From: Pelagibacterales bacterium SAG-MED22
GTDB taxonomy: Bacteria; Pseudomonadota; Alphaproteobacteria; Pelagibacterales; Pelagibacteraceae
Direction: 5' to 3'
Length of the DNA: 64,000 bases
Assembly: GCA_014653985.1 (NCBI GenBank)
Contig: JACWDT010000005.1
Location: 1-64,000, forward strand
Shown: in pieces, positions 7,352-15,127 of the stretch
Position numbering within the stretch: position 1 is the stretch's first letter
How the letters are laid out: every line of letters starts with the position of its first letter
The notes under the pieces: generated by a model
What the model was told of the DNA's origin: nothing
Seen by the model: the letters and a program-made list of their open reading frames with translations, nothing else
Databases searched by the model: none
Position numbers and translations under genes: made by a program

Positions 7352-8575
7352 TCATTTAGCAAGTCTTAGTCCAGACATTTGCCATCTTTGATGAGGATAA
7401 AAGAAGTTACGATATGATTTTCTCATTTGATCTTTAGGTGTAAGGCATGAGCCTCCTTTTAACACTATCTGGTTGACCATAAATTTACCATTGTATTCGC
7501 TGATATCATCATTGTGATATTTAAACCCTGGATAAGGAGAGAAGTTTGAAGAAGTCCACTCCCATACGTGTCCCCAATGTTGATTTAAATCTGCACTATT
7601 TTTTTTTGAATATGGCTGATATATTTTATTTTCTAAAAAATTCCCTTGAATATTATCATTAGAAGCAACCTCCCATTCAAATTCTGTTGGAAGTCGTTTA
7701 TTGTTCCATCTTGCAAAAGCGTCAGCTTCAAAGTAGCTAATATTACTTACAGGCGCATTGAGATCTATTTCTTTATTCCCATTTAAAGTGAAGTGAAACC
7801 ATTTACCTTCTTTTTTTTTCCAATAAAGAGGGGACTGCCAATTTTCCTGCTGGCATTTTGAAAATCCATCTGACAACCAATATTCACTTTTATTATAACC
7901 GTCATTATCAATAAACTCGATCCATTCACCATTTGTAACTAACTTGTTTGATATTTCAAAAGGAAGGATTAAAACTTCATGTTTAGGTCGCTCACAATCG
8001 AAAGAGAAATTTTCATCATCTGTACCTATACTTTTAATAGCTTTTTCAAAACCAACCCATTCTTGTTTAATATTTTCACTTTCAATATCTTTTTTAGTTG
8101 GATCGTACTTGGGACCAGTAGGGTTGAAGCTTAAACCATGCTGTAGATCTGTTAACATTAATTCTTGATGTTGCATTTCATGGTGACAGCCTACTTCAAT
8201 CATATCTAAATCGGAGTTACTTGATTGACATAACTCTGTAATTCTATGGTTTATAGTTTGCCTATATTCTAGAACCTCTTCAATTCCTGGGCGTGAAATT
8301 ATGTTTCGAAGTGATCTTGTGTATCTTGGACCTGCTTTGACATAATAAGAATTAAATAAATAATTATAATCCTCATTAAAATATTTATAATTAAACTTTA
8401 TTTTGCTTAAAACGAATTTTTCAAAAAACCAAGTAGTGTGAGCAAGATGCCATTTGATAGGTGACGCATCATCCATCGATTGGATACTCATGTCCTCTGG
8501 ACTTAGATTTTCGATAATTTTAATCGATTGATTCCGTGTTTTCTCAAATAAGTTCTGAATATCGTTATTATTCAT
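7352..8575 (-). CDS. egtB: Ergothioneine-type sulfoxide synthase (EgtB/OvoA family)
   Basis: A 407-residue non-heme iron enzyme with an N-terminal DinB-like domain and a C-terminal FGE-sulfatase-like domain. Iron ligands are visible as the HLAH motif (H43/H46) and HHEMQH (H132, H136). The C-terminal half has WEWTSSNF, KGGSC and a terminal SGLRLAK, typical of the FGE fold. The enzyme joins hercynine (or histidine) to a cysteine-containing thiol with oxygen to give a sulfoxide. It lacks the C-terminal methyltransferase domain of full-length OvoA; a separate methyltransferase is encoded nearby. EgtD in the cluster favours the hercynine substrate. No EgtC-type amidohydrolase or EgtE-type lyase is in the window. 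Confidence 0.92.
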   Translation of the reverse strand: MNNNDIQNLFEKTRNQSIKIIENLSPEDMSIQSMDDASPIKWHLAHTTWFFEKFVLSKIKFNYKYFNEDYNYLFNSYYVKAGPRYTRSLRNIISRPGIEEVLEYRQTINHRITELCQSSNSDLDMIEVGCHHEMQHQELMLTDLQHGLSFNPTGPKYDPTKKDIESENIKQEWVGFEKAIKSIGTDDENFSFDCERPKHEVLILPFEISNKLVTNGEWIEFIDNDGYNKSEYWLSDGFSKCQQENWQSPLYWKKKEGKWFHFTLNGNKEIDLNAPVSNISYFEADAFARWNNKRLPTEFEWEVASNDNIQGNFLENKIYQPYSKKNSADLNQHWGHVWEWTSSNFSPYPGFKYHNDDISEYNGKFMVNQIVLKGGSCLTPKDQMRKSYRNFFYPHQRWQMSGLRLAK

Positions 8576-8645
8576 AAGATTACTTTATCAAAATAACAAT
8601 AAAGCCAACATAGTTCACTTTACAAAACGACGCTGATTATTAAAC

Positions 8646-9971
8646 TTAGTTAGATTGTTGATCAGAAGCTTTTATGTCTTCAACAGCAGTTTCAGAAGCT
8701 AATTTTGTTGGTTCATCAATTGGCTCTGTAGTTGGGCTTAATTCAATACCTGCAGGCGTAATTGACTGAGGCATTGCAATAAATTGAGAGTCTGGATTTT
8801 CAACTGCTGGTCTAACTCTAGATCTATAGACACCATAAATTCCAATTAAAATATGAAAAAACATTAGAAAAACAAAAAAACCATTAAGACCCGCCATATC
8901 CATAAAAATTGAGCACAAAAATGGACCACCAATCGCACCTAAACCAAAAATAAATTGTAAACTAGCACCAGCTGCAACAAATTTTTCTTTAGGAATAAAA
9001 TCATTTGTGTGAGCAAGGATCAATGAGAACATTGGTAAACTACAAAAGGCAAATAAGATTAAAAAAATATAAAACCAAAATTTACTTGTTCCCAATCCTT
9101 CAGGTAAATACATTTGTGCAGAAGAAAAAATTGCACATAATGCAAAAAAGGCTGCAGCAAAACTCACAACTATAATTACTTTTCTTCTATCATACATGTC
9201 TGATATTTTTCCTATTGGCCACTGTGAAACTGCACCAGAAATTGCTAACAAGAATGTAGCTAATGAAATATGAAAAATTGAAAAATTCATTCCCGCAGCG
9301 TATACAGCTAGTAATGTAAATAATGCAGATTGAATTGTTCCATAAAAAAATGCACTTACCATTCCAAAGGGAGATGAAATATAAACTTCTTGAATTGACA
9401 TAGTTTCTATTTTTTTAAATGTTGGAGGTTTTCTTTTAGTAAGTAAAATTGGAATTAGTGCACCAGATGTTATAATTGATATTAATACAAAAGGTTCAAA
9501 ATTTATCGGATTACTAAAGTTTAAAAAAAACATTCCTGTTCCCATTGAACCATACAAAATCACCATGTAGATCGATAAGACACTTCCTCTGTTCTTATTA
9601 CTTGCTCTATCGTTTAACCAACTTTCAGCAACAGTATAAATAGAGACCATACTGATTCCTGTAAGCACTCTTAATAGGAACCATACAAATGGACTAACAA
9701 ACACAGCATGAACTAAAATTACTAAAGATGCAATTGATGCAAAAGCTGCAAAGATTCTGATATGACCAACTCTTGATATTAATTTAGGAATAGTCATTGC
9801 TCCTATAAAATATCCAACGAAATAACCAGACATCATAAATCCAGTTGCAGTTAAACTAAACTCTTCTTTAACTGCTCGAACTCCTAAAAGTGATCCTTGA
9901 AAACCGTAGGCTAGCATAATTGCTCCCATACCTAAAAATAAAGCCCATGAATTTTTTAACACCTTGTTCAT
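8646..9971 (-). CDS. Major facilitator superfamily permease (YcaD-like)
   Basis: A 441-residue integral membrane protein with 12 hydrophobic segments and a polar, acidic C-terminal tail of about 50 residues. The pattern GISMVSIYTVAESWLNDRAS and the internal GKISDMYDRRKVI loop (between helices 6 and 8) are typical of the YcaD/quinolone-resistance-like branch of MFS. The substrate cannot be predicted. It lies between the glutathione genes and egtB on the same strand with gaps of 54 and 70 bases, so it could export or import a thiol compound, but that is only a guess from position. Confidence 0.85.
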   Translation of the reverse strand: MNKVLKNSWALFLGMGAIMLAYGFQGSLLGVRAVKEEFSLTATGFMMSGYFVGYFIGAMTIPKLISRVGHIRIFAAFASIASLVILVHAVFVSPFVWFLLRVLTGISMVSIYTVAESWLNDRASNKNRGSVLSIYMVILYGSMGTGMFFLNFSNPINFEPFVLISIITSGALIPILLTKRKPPTFKKIETMSIQEVYISSPFGMVSAFFYGTIQSALFTLLAVYAAGMNFSIFHISLATFLLAISGAVSQWPIGKISDMYDRRKVIIVVSFAAAFFALCAIFSSAQMYLPEGLGTSKFWFYIFLILFAFCSLPMFSLILAHTNDFIPKEKFVAAGASLQFIFGLGAIGGPFLCSIFMDMAGLNGFFVFLMFFHILIGIYGVYRSRVRPAVENPDSQFIAMPQSITPAGIELSPTTEPIDEPTKLASETAVEDIKASDQQSN

Positions 9972-10025
9972 ATGAATCGCTATCTATTTCTGATTTGTGG
10001 CCAAATCAAGTTAATTTTAATAGGG

Positions 10026-10886
10026 CTATGATTTTTTTAGTTTAAGAAAAGAGTGAATAGCTATCGTCAAAATGATGACAATGCCTCCTTGAATTGTTTC
10101 TAGACTTGGTTGTTCTTTAATGACCATCCAGACCCAAATTGGCCCGATGATTGTCTCTAGCAAAAAGAATAAGTTCACCTCTTCAGCAGGTATAAATCTT
10201 GGTGCAATAGTTACTAAAACAAAAGGTATAGCAACACACATTACGCACATCAGAGGAACAATTAATAAGTCTCTCCCAACTAAGGCGTAAGTTTCAATAA
10301 AGAAAATGGCAAATATTGCAACCAACAGCTTACCAACTACAGCAGCAGGAACTAGGTTTTTTGTTTTAGCAGATCTAATCGTAACGGCTCCAACCGCTAA
10401 TCCTAAGGCACAAACGAGACCCAATAAATCCCCAAAAATATTCCCTAATTGTAAGGAGTCGTAAAATATATATATCGCAGCAAGAAAAGTTACTGCGATT
10501 GCTATCCAAGTTTTACTATCTGGTATTTCTTTTAAAAATATTGCCCCTAAAATTGCTGAAAGCATAGGCGCCATAGCAATCATAACCAATGTATTGGCTA
10601 CATTTGTATTCTGAATAGAAACAACAAAAGCAATATTGGTTATAGAAAAAGTTATTATATAAATTATTCCATGATGCCCACTCGTGAAAAGCATTTTGAA
10701 GAAATTTGCTTTGTAGATAAGCAACATACCGAACAATACGGTAAAAAAAGGAATTACTCCTCGATAAAAAACTAAACTCCAGGTATCAACACTAGCCAAT
10801 CTTATAAATAAGCTATCAGGCGTAATAAACATAACCGCAACAAATGCTAGCAAAGAACCTTTTTGCTGCTCGTTTAAAGTTTTCAC
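10026..10886 (-). CDS. EamA/DMT-family permease linked to gshB
   Basis: A 286-residue membrane protein with ten hydrophobic helices arranged as two EamA repeats; the second repeat has the AEEVNLFFLLETIIGPIWVW segment that ends in a family-typical glutamate-proline-rich loop. Its start overlaps the gshB stop by four bases (ATGA), a sign of translational coupling. DMT permeases export amino acids, thiols or other metabolites. Coupling to gshA-gshB suggests a thiol or cysteine-derived substrate, but this is inference. Four tightly linked genes (gshA, gshB, this permease, the MFS permease) form the upstream half of the thiol region. Confidence 0.85.
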   Translation of the reverse strand: MKTLNEQQKGSLLAFVAVMFITPDSLFIRLASVDTWSLVFYRGVIPFFTVLFGMLLIYKANFFKMLFTSGHHGIIYIITFSITNIAFVVSIQNTNVANTLVMIAMAPMLSAILGAIFLKEIPDSKTWIAIAVTFLAAIYIFYDSLQLGNIFGDLLGLVCALGLAVGAVTIRSAKTKNLVPAAVVGKLLVAIFAIFFIETYALVGRDLLIVPLMCVMCVAIPFVLVTIAPRFIPAEEVNLFFLLETIIGPIWVWMVIKEQPSLETIQGGIVIILTIAIHSFLKLKKS

Positions 10887-11809
10887 GCTTTAAGTTCTTT
10901 CCAAAAAACTTTAGCAAGATTTATACCTGATAAATCGAAAAGGGTTTTAAGTCCAGTTGGGGAGGTTACATTAATATCACCATTAAGTTTTTGATCAATA
11001 AAATCTATTCCTGCAAAAAAAATATCATCTTTTTTTAAATCCTTAGCAATTAATTTTGATATCTTATTTTCATTTACACTCAGTTTAACATTTACAGGCT
11101 TTGCACCTTTACTCATATTACTTAAAATAGACCCTGTTTTTGGAATTCTAGAGATTGCTCCACAAACTTTACCTTTGATTATAAAAACTCTTTTATCTCC
11201 TTTGATAATTTTAGGTAAAAATTTTTGCAACATAATATGATCATGTTTTTTAATAAAACTGTTGATTAATTTTGGATTAAATTTGTTTAATAAATGTATA
11301 TCATTCCCACTGTAACTATGGATTGGTTTTAAAATAACCTTTTCGTTCTTTTTAAAAAATTTTTTTATTTCATTAATGTTTCTACTAAAAATAGTATCTG
11401 GCATATATTTTTGATATTTTGCTGAATACAACTTTTCTGAAACATTTCTTATAGAGGTAGGGTTATTTAAGATTTTTACTTTATGTTTAATAGTATCTAA
11501 AATGTATGTCGTTGAAATATATTCAAGATTAAAGGGCGGATCTTGTCGTATAAGTATAAATTTAGATTTAGTAAGTTCTAAACTACATTTTTTTAATATT
11601 TTAAAAAATTTTTTTTGAGTGTAATTAAATTTTACAAAAAAACCTGTTGCAATTACTTTTGAATTGATAATTGAAAGGTCTTTTGGCTCATAATAGAATA
11701 TTTTATAATCCTTATTTTGAGCCTCATTAGCCAAAAAAATACTTGTATCTGAAACTGGATTTAATTTTGAAGGATGGTTACCTTGAATAGCAACAATTTT
11801 ATTTGTCAT
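10883..11809 (-). CDS. gshB: Glutathione synthase
   Basis: A 308-residue ATP-grasp ligase that joins glycine to gamma-glutamylcysteine. Characteristic features are IRQDPPFNLEYISTTYIL in the N-terminal domain, NPTSIRNVSEKLYSAKY, GDKRVFIIKGKV and the C-terminal INVTSPTGLK. The glycine-rich loop that in most GshB proteins reads like LDGMGG is here KPIHSYSGNDI, so the ATP-covering loop is divergent. It overlaps gshA by 11 bases and the downstream permease by four. Its length is close to the usual 315 residues. An alternative ATP-grasp role is possible but the flanking motifs and gshA neighbour make GshB likely. Confidence 0.88.
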   Translation of the reverse strand: MTNKIVAIQGNHPSKLNPVSDTSIFLANEAQNKDYKIFYYEPKDLSIINSKVIATGFFVKFNYTQKKFFKILKKCSLELTKSKFILIRQDPPFNLEYISTTYILDTIKHKVKILNNPTSIRNVSEKLYSAKYQKYMPDTIFSRNINEIKKFFKKNEKVILKPIHSYSGNDIHLLNKFNPKLINSFIKKHDHIMLQKFLPKIIKGDKRVFIIKGKVCGAISRIPKTGSILSNMSKGAKPVNVKLSVNENKISKLIAKDLKKDDIFFAGIDFIDQKLNGDINVTSPTGLKTLFDLSGINLAKVFWKELKA

Positions 11810-13094
11810 ATAATTCGTCTAAATTTTCATTTTCTGAAAATCTACTAATCATATGATCTGCGTTTGTTGTCTTGTTATCAATTACTTTTTGTAAATGATT
11901 TAAAAAAATCGTTTCGTTACTTCCTTTTTTGTTTAAAATATCCCTATTTTCTAAACCTTTTTTTGATAGATTTAATAAGGTTGAAGACCAATAAAGAAGA
12001 TCTTTACCCATTAATTGAGTATTAAATCCTTTTTGAGGTGCTTCTAAGTAGGCATTAATAATCTTATCTGTTTCCCACCTTGAGACAACATCATAAATTT
12101 CATCAAGATTACCATAAAGCATCCCAATATTAAAAGCGGGTCCAGCACATAAGCAATCCCAACCACAAGTATCCATCGATCTAAGCTCAATATATTTTTT
12201 TAACCTGTTCTCTGTAAAGATTGTACTTAAATGTGTTGTAAGATCACTTTTTGTGGGTAATCGTTTACCAATCTCTTCAATTTTACCCTCCATAAAATCT
12301 CTAAAAATATATTTTCTACCAGAAATATATTCATCTTTATCTTGAATAAATAAAATAGGAAAATTCATTGTAAATTCTGCATATTTTTCAAAATTTAAAT
12401 TTTCAAAAAACAATTTTGGAAGTCCACCTCTAGAAGTATTCTGCCAAACTTTTGATCGGTATGATAAATAATTACTATTTTTCTTTTCAACTATTGAGGA
12501 ATTAGCAAATAAAGCAATAGAAATTGGTACAATTGAATTTATAACTTTAAATTTTTTTATAAAATCTTCCTCTGAACTATAATCAACATTTAATTGAGTT
12601 CCACAAGTTCGATACATCATATCTAAACTTAATTCACCACCTAGGGGCATGTCTTGGGTCATTAATTTATATCTCTGCTTTGGATTGTTTGGGATCTCTT
12701 CTAATTTTGAGATGGGGTCAAAACCAGCACTGACAATTTCAATATCTAATTTTTTTGTTACTTGCTTTAATTCAAATAAATAATCTTGAGACTCTGAACA
12801 AGCCTCATGAATATTGTTAAGCTTATCTCCTGATAATTCAATTTGATTTCCAGGCTCGAGTGTTATATTTTTTCCACCCTTGTTAAGTGCAATTATATTA
12901 TCATTTTCAAAAACTGGGTTCCATCCAAACTCCAAAAGTGCATTGAACATTTCTTTTATTTTAAAATAATCTACTCGTTTATTATTTTTTTTATTAAATA
13001 GAAACTTTTCATGCTCAATTCCAATTTTAAAATCTTTAGTCTGTTTCACTCCAGATTTAAAATATTCAATTATTTTTTCTTTATTATCGATCAT
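11799..13094 (-). CDS. gshA: Glutamate-cysteine ligase, plant/alphaproteobacterial type
   Basis: A 431-residue enzyme forming gamma-glutamylcysteine from glutamate and cysteine with ATP, the first step of glutathione synthesis. Family features include KIGIEHEKFLF, ITLEPGNQIELSG, LMTQDMPLGGELSLDMMYRT and SRGGLP, plus the RSMDTCGWDCLCAGPAFNIG segment in the C-terminal half, which carries cysteines also seen in plant-type enzymes under redox control. It begins the gshA-gshB-permease operon. Its product could also serve as a sulfur donor for an EgtB that uses gamma-glutamylcysteine, but no EgtC is seen here. Confidence 0.92.
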   Translation of the reverse strand: MIDNKEKIIEYFKSGVKQTKDFKIGIEHEKFLFNKKNNKRVDYFKIKEMFNALLEFGWNPVFENDNIIALNKGGKNITLEPGNQIELSGDKLNNIHEACSESQDYLFELKQVTKKLDIEIVSAGFDPISKLEEIPNNPKQRYKLMTQDMPLGGELSLDMMYRTCGTQLNVDYSSEEDFIKKFKVINSIVPISIALFANSSIVEKKNSNYLSYRSKVWQNTSRGGLPKLFFENLNFEKYAEFTMNFPILFIQDKDEYISGRKYIFRDFMEGKIEEIGKRLPTKSDLTTHLSTIFTENRLKKYIELRSMDTCGWDCLCAGPAFNIGMLYGNLDEIYDVVSRWETDKIINAYLEAPQKGFNTQLMGKDLLYWSSTLLNLSKKGLENRDILNKKGSNETIFLNHLQKVIDNKTTNADHMISRFSENENLDELYDK

Positions 13095-13146
13095 AATTCT
13101 CTAGATAGTATCTTTTATTTTTTTTTAAAGAACTGTTTTTATCATC

Positions 13147-14628
13147 CTAGTTGTTTGAGGCGGTACTTAACAAAGATAATTGTGTTATTTTACTATCACC
13201 TAGCTCATCAACTGGTTTAACAGGATAATCTCCTGTAAAATAATGATCTGTTAATTGAGGGTAAGTATTATTTCGCTTATCAAAACCAATAGCTCTATAT
13301 AAGCCATCAATAGACAAAAATTTTAATGATTTAGCACCAATATACTCACAAATTTCATCATTCGTTTTATTTGCAGCTAATAATTCTTTTTTGGTTGGAG
13401 TATCCACACCATAAAAATCAGGATATCTAATTTCAGGACAAGCTATTCTAACATGGACTTCTTTTGCACCTGCATCATATAACATTTTTACTATTTTATG
13501 AGAAGTAGTTCCTCTGACAAGCGAGTCATCAATTAAAATAATTTTTTTATTTTTAATAGTAGTTTGGTTTGCATTTAATTTAAGCTTTACACCCAAACTT
13601 CTGATTTTTTGGCTTGGTTCAATAAAAGTTCGACCCACGTAATGGTTTCTTATCAAACCATGTTCAAAGTTCATTTTATGCTTTTGGGAAAATCCTAATG
13701 CTGCTGCATTACCAGAGTCTGGAACCGGTACTACGATATCGGCATCAATATCGTTTTCTTTTGCAAGTTCTTTTCCTAAATTTTTTCGATGTTCATAAGC
13801 AGTTTTATTATCTAATAAACTGTCAGGTCTTGCAAAGTAGATATACTCAAAAACGCATGGTCTTACTTTTTTAGGAGGAAATGGCTTGATGCTAGTCAGT
13901 TGATTGTTCTCAATTAAAACAATTTCGCCATTTTCAACTTCTCTAACAAAGTTTGCACCAATAATATCTAATGCACAGGTTTCTGAAGCTAGTACATAAC
14001 TACTTCCCAATTTACCAATTAACAAAGGTCTAATACCATATGGATCTCTTACCCCAATAAGAGAGTTTTGAGTTAACATTACCAAAGCATATCCGCCTTG
14101 TATTTGAAAAATTGCATCAATTACTTTATCGATAGTTTTCGATCTCTTTGATTTTGCAATCAGTTGTACAATAGTTTCAGTATCTGAGGTGGTGTAAAAA
14201 ATAGCTCCCTCCTCAACAAGTTTTTTTCTTAAAGAAATTGAATTAGTTAAATTTCCATTGTGTGAAACTCCAATTCCTCCTGCATTAGTATCAGCAAAAA
14301 AAGGTTGGATATTTCGTAAAGTATTATTACCAGTTGTACTATACCGATTATGACCTATAGCGTAATTACCTTTTAAATTATTTAAAACTTTTTCTTTATT
14401 AAAGTTGTCTCCAACTAAACCAAATCGCTTTTCAGAATAATATTTTTCACCATCAAAACTTACAATTCCACAACCTTCTTGTCCTCGATGTTGCAACGCA
14501 TGTAATCCAAGTGCGGTTAAAGCAGAAGCGTCTTTTGCATTACTAATACCAAATACCCCACACTCTTCTTTTAATTTTGGATCAAAGTTCTTCAATTTTT
14601 TCTCTAGATTCTTGATATGTTTTTTCAT
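13147..14628 (-). CDS. purF: Amidophosphoribosyltransferase
   Basis: A 493-residue enzyme that catalyses the first committed step of purine synthesis (PRPP plus glutamine to phosphoribosylamine). The class II glutamine amidotransferase domain begins with the nucleophile in EECGVFGI after a short propeptide, followed by ALQHRGQEGCGI and GHNRYSTTG. The C-terminal phosphoribosyltransferase domain has the PRPP loop IILIDDSLVRGTT. The start overlaps the end of cvpA by 47 bases, an unusually long overlap, but no later methionine precedes the catalytic cysteine, so this start is required. cvpA-purF is a classic gene pair. Confidence 0.97.
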   Translation of the reverse strand: MKKHIKNLEKKLKNFDPKLKEECGVFGISNAKDASALTALGLHALQHRGQEGCGIVSFDGEKYYSEKRFGLVGDNFNKEKVLNNLKGNYAIGHNRYSTTGNNTLRNIQPFFADTNAGGIGVSHNGNLTNSISLRKKLVEEGAIFYTTSDTETIVQLIAKSKRSKTIDKVIDAIFQIQGGYALVMLTQNSLIGVRDPYGIRPLLIGKLGSSYVLASETCALDIIGANFVREVENGEIVLIENNQLTSIKPFPPKKVRPCVFEYIYFARPDSLLDNKTAYEHRKNLGKELAKENDIDADIVVPVPDSGNAAALGFSQKHKMNFEHGLIRNHYVGRTFIEPSQKIRSLGVKLKLNANQTTIKNKKIILIDDSLVRGTTSHKIVKMLYDAGAKEVHVRIACPEIRYPDFYGVDTPTKKELLAANKTNDEICEYIGAKSLKFLSIDGLYRAIGFDKRNNTYPQLTDHYFTGDYPVKPVDELGDSKITQLSLLSTASNN

Positions 14629-15127
14629 TAGGAAATTCTTTAATCAGATAATTACTACCTTTTTCTAAATATGGAAAGGCGTATGATTTGTCTATATTTA
14701 TTGGCCATTTATCATAATTATAAACGATATGAATACCTGAAAAAATACAAACAGAAATTACATAAGCTTTTATAAAGCCAAAAAAGAATCCAAATGTTGT
14801 ATCTAGCCCACCTATACCAGTGTATCTAACAGCTTTACTAATACCTTTATTAACCAACAATACTAAAAAAATAACTACAATAAAAATTGCTATCCCAAGA
14901 CCAACGTTCGATATATATTCATTATCAAAAATATCTTTTACATACGGTTTAACTCTAGGAAATAGAAATAGAGTTATCAAATAAGCCAAAAGCCATTTTA
15001 CCATGGATAGGATACTTAATATAAAACCTTTTTTATAACAGCTAATCAAAGACCAGATAGTGATTACTAAATAAGTCAAATCTACAATGGAAGTTGCTTT
15101 GTAAAAATCTGCCAAAGTTTCTAACAT
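14582..15127 (-). CDS. cvpA: CvpA family membrane protein
   Basis: A 181-residue protein with four hydrophobic segments and the CvpA pattern: SCYKKGFILSILSMVKWLLAY near the N-terminus, then GIGGLDTTFGFFFGFIKAYV. CvpA is linked to colicin V production and envelope stress in other proteobacteria and typically precedes purF, as here. Its start codon shares one base with the stop of the upstream RND gene (TAATG). The molecular function of CvpA is not settled. Confidence 0.93.
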   Translation of the reverse strand: MLETLADFYKATSIVDLTYLVITIWSLISCYKKGFILSILSMVKWLLAYLITLFLFPRVKPYVKDIFDNEYISNVGLGIAIFIVVIFLVLLVNKGISKAVRYTGIGGLDTTFGFFFGFIKAYVISVCIFSGIHIVYNYDKWPINIDKSYAFPYLEKGSNYLIKEFPNEKTYQESREKIEEL

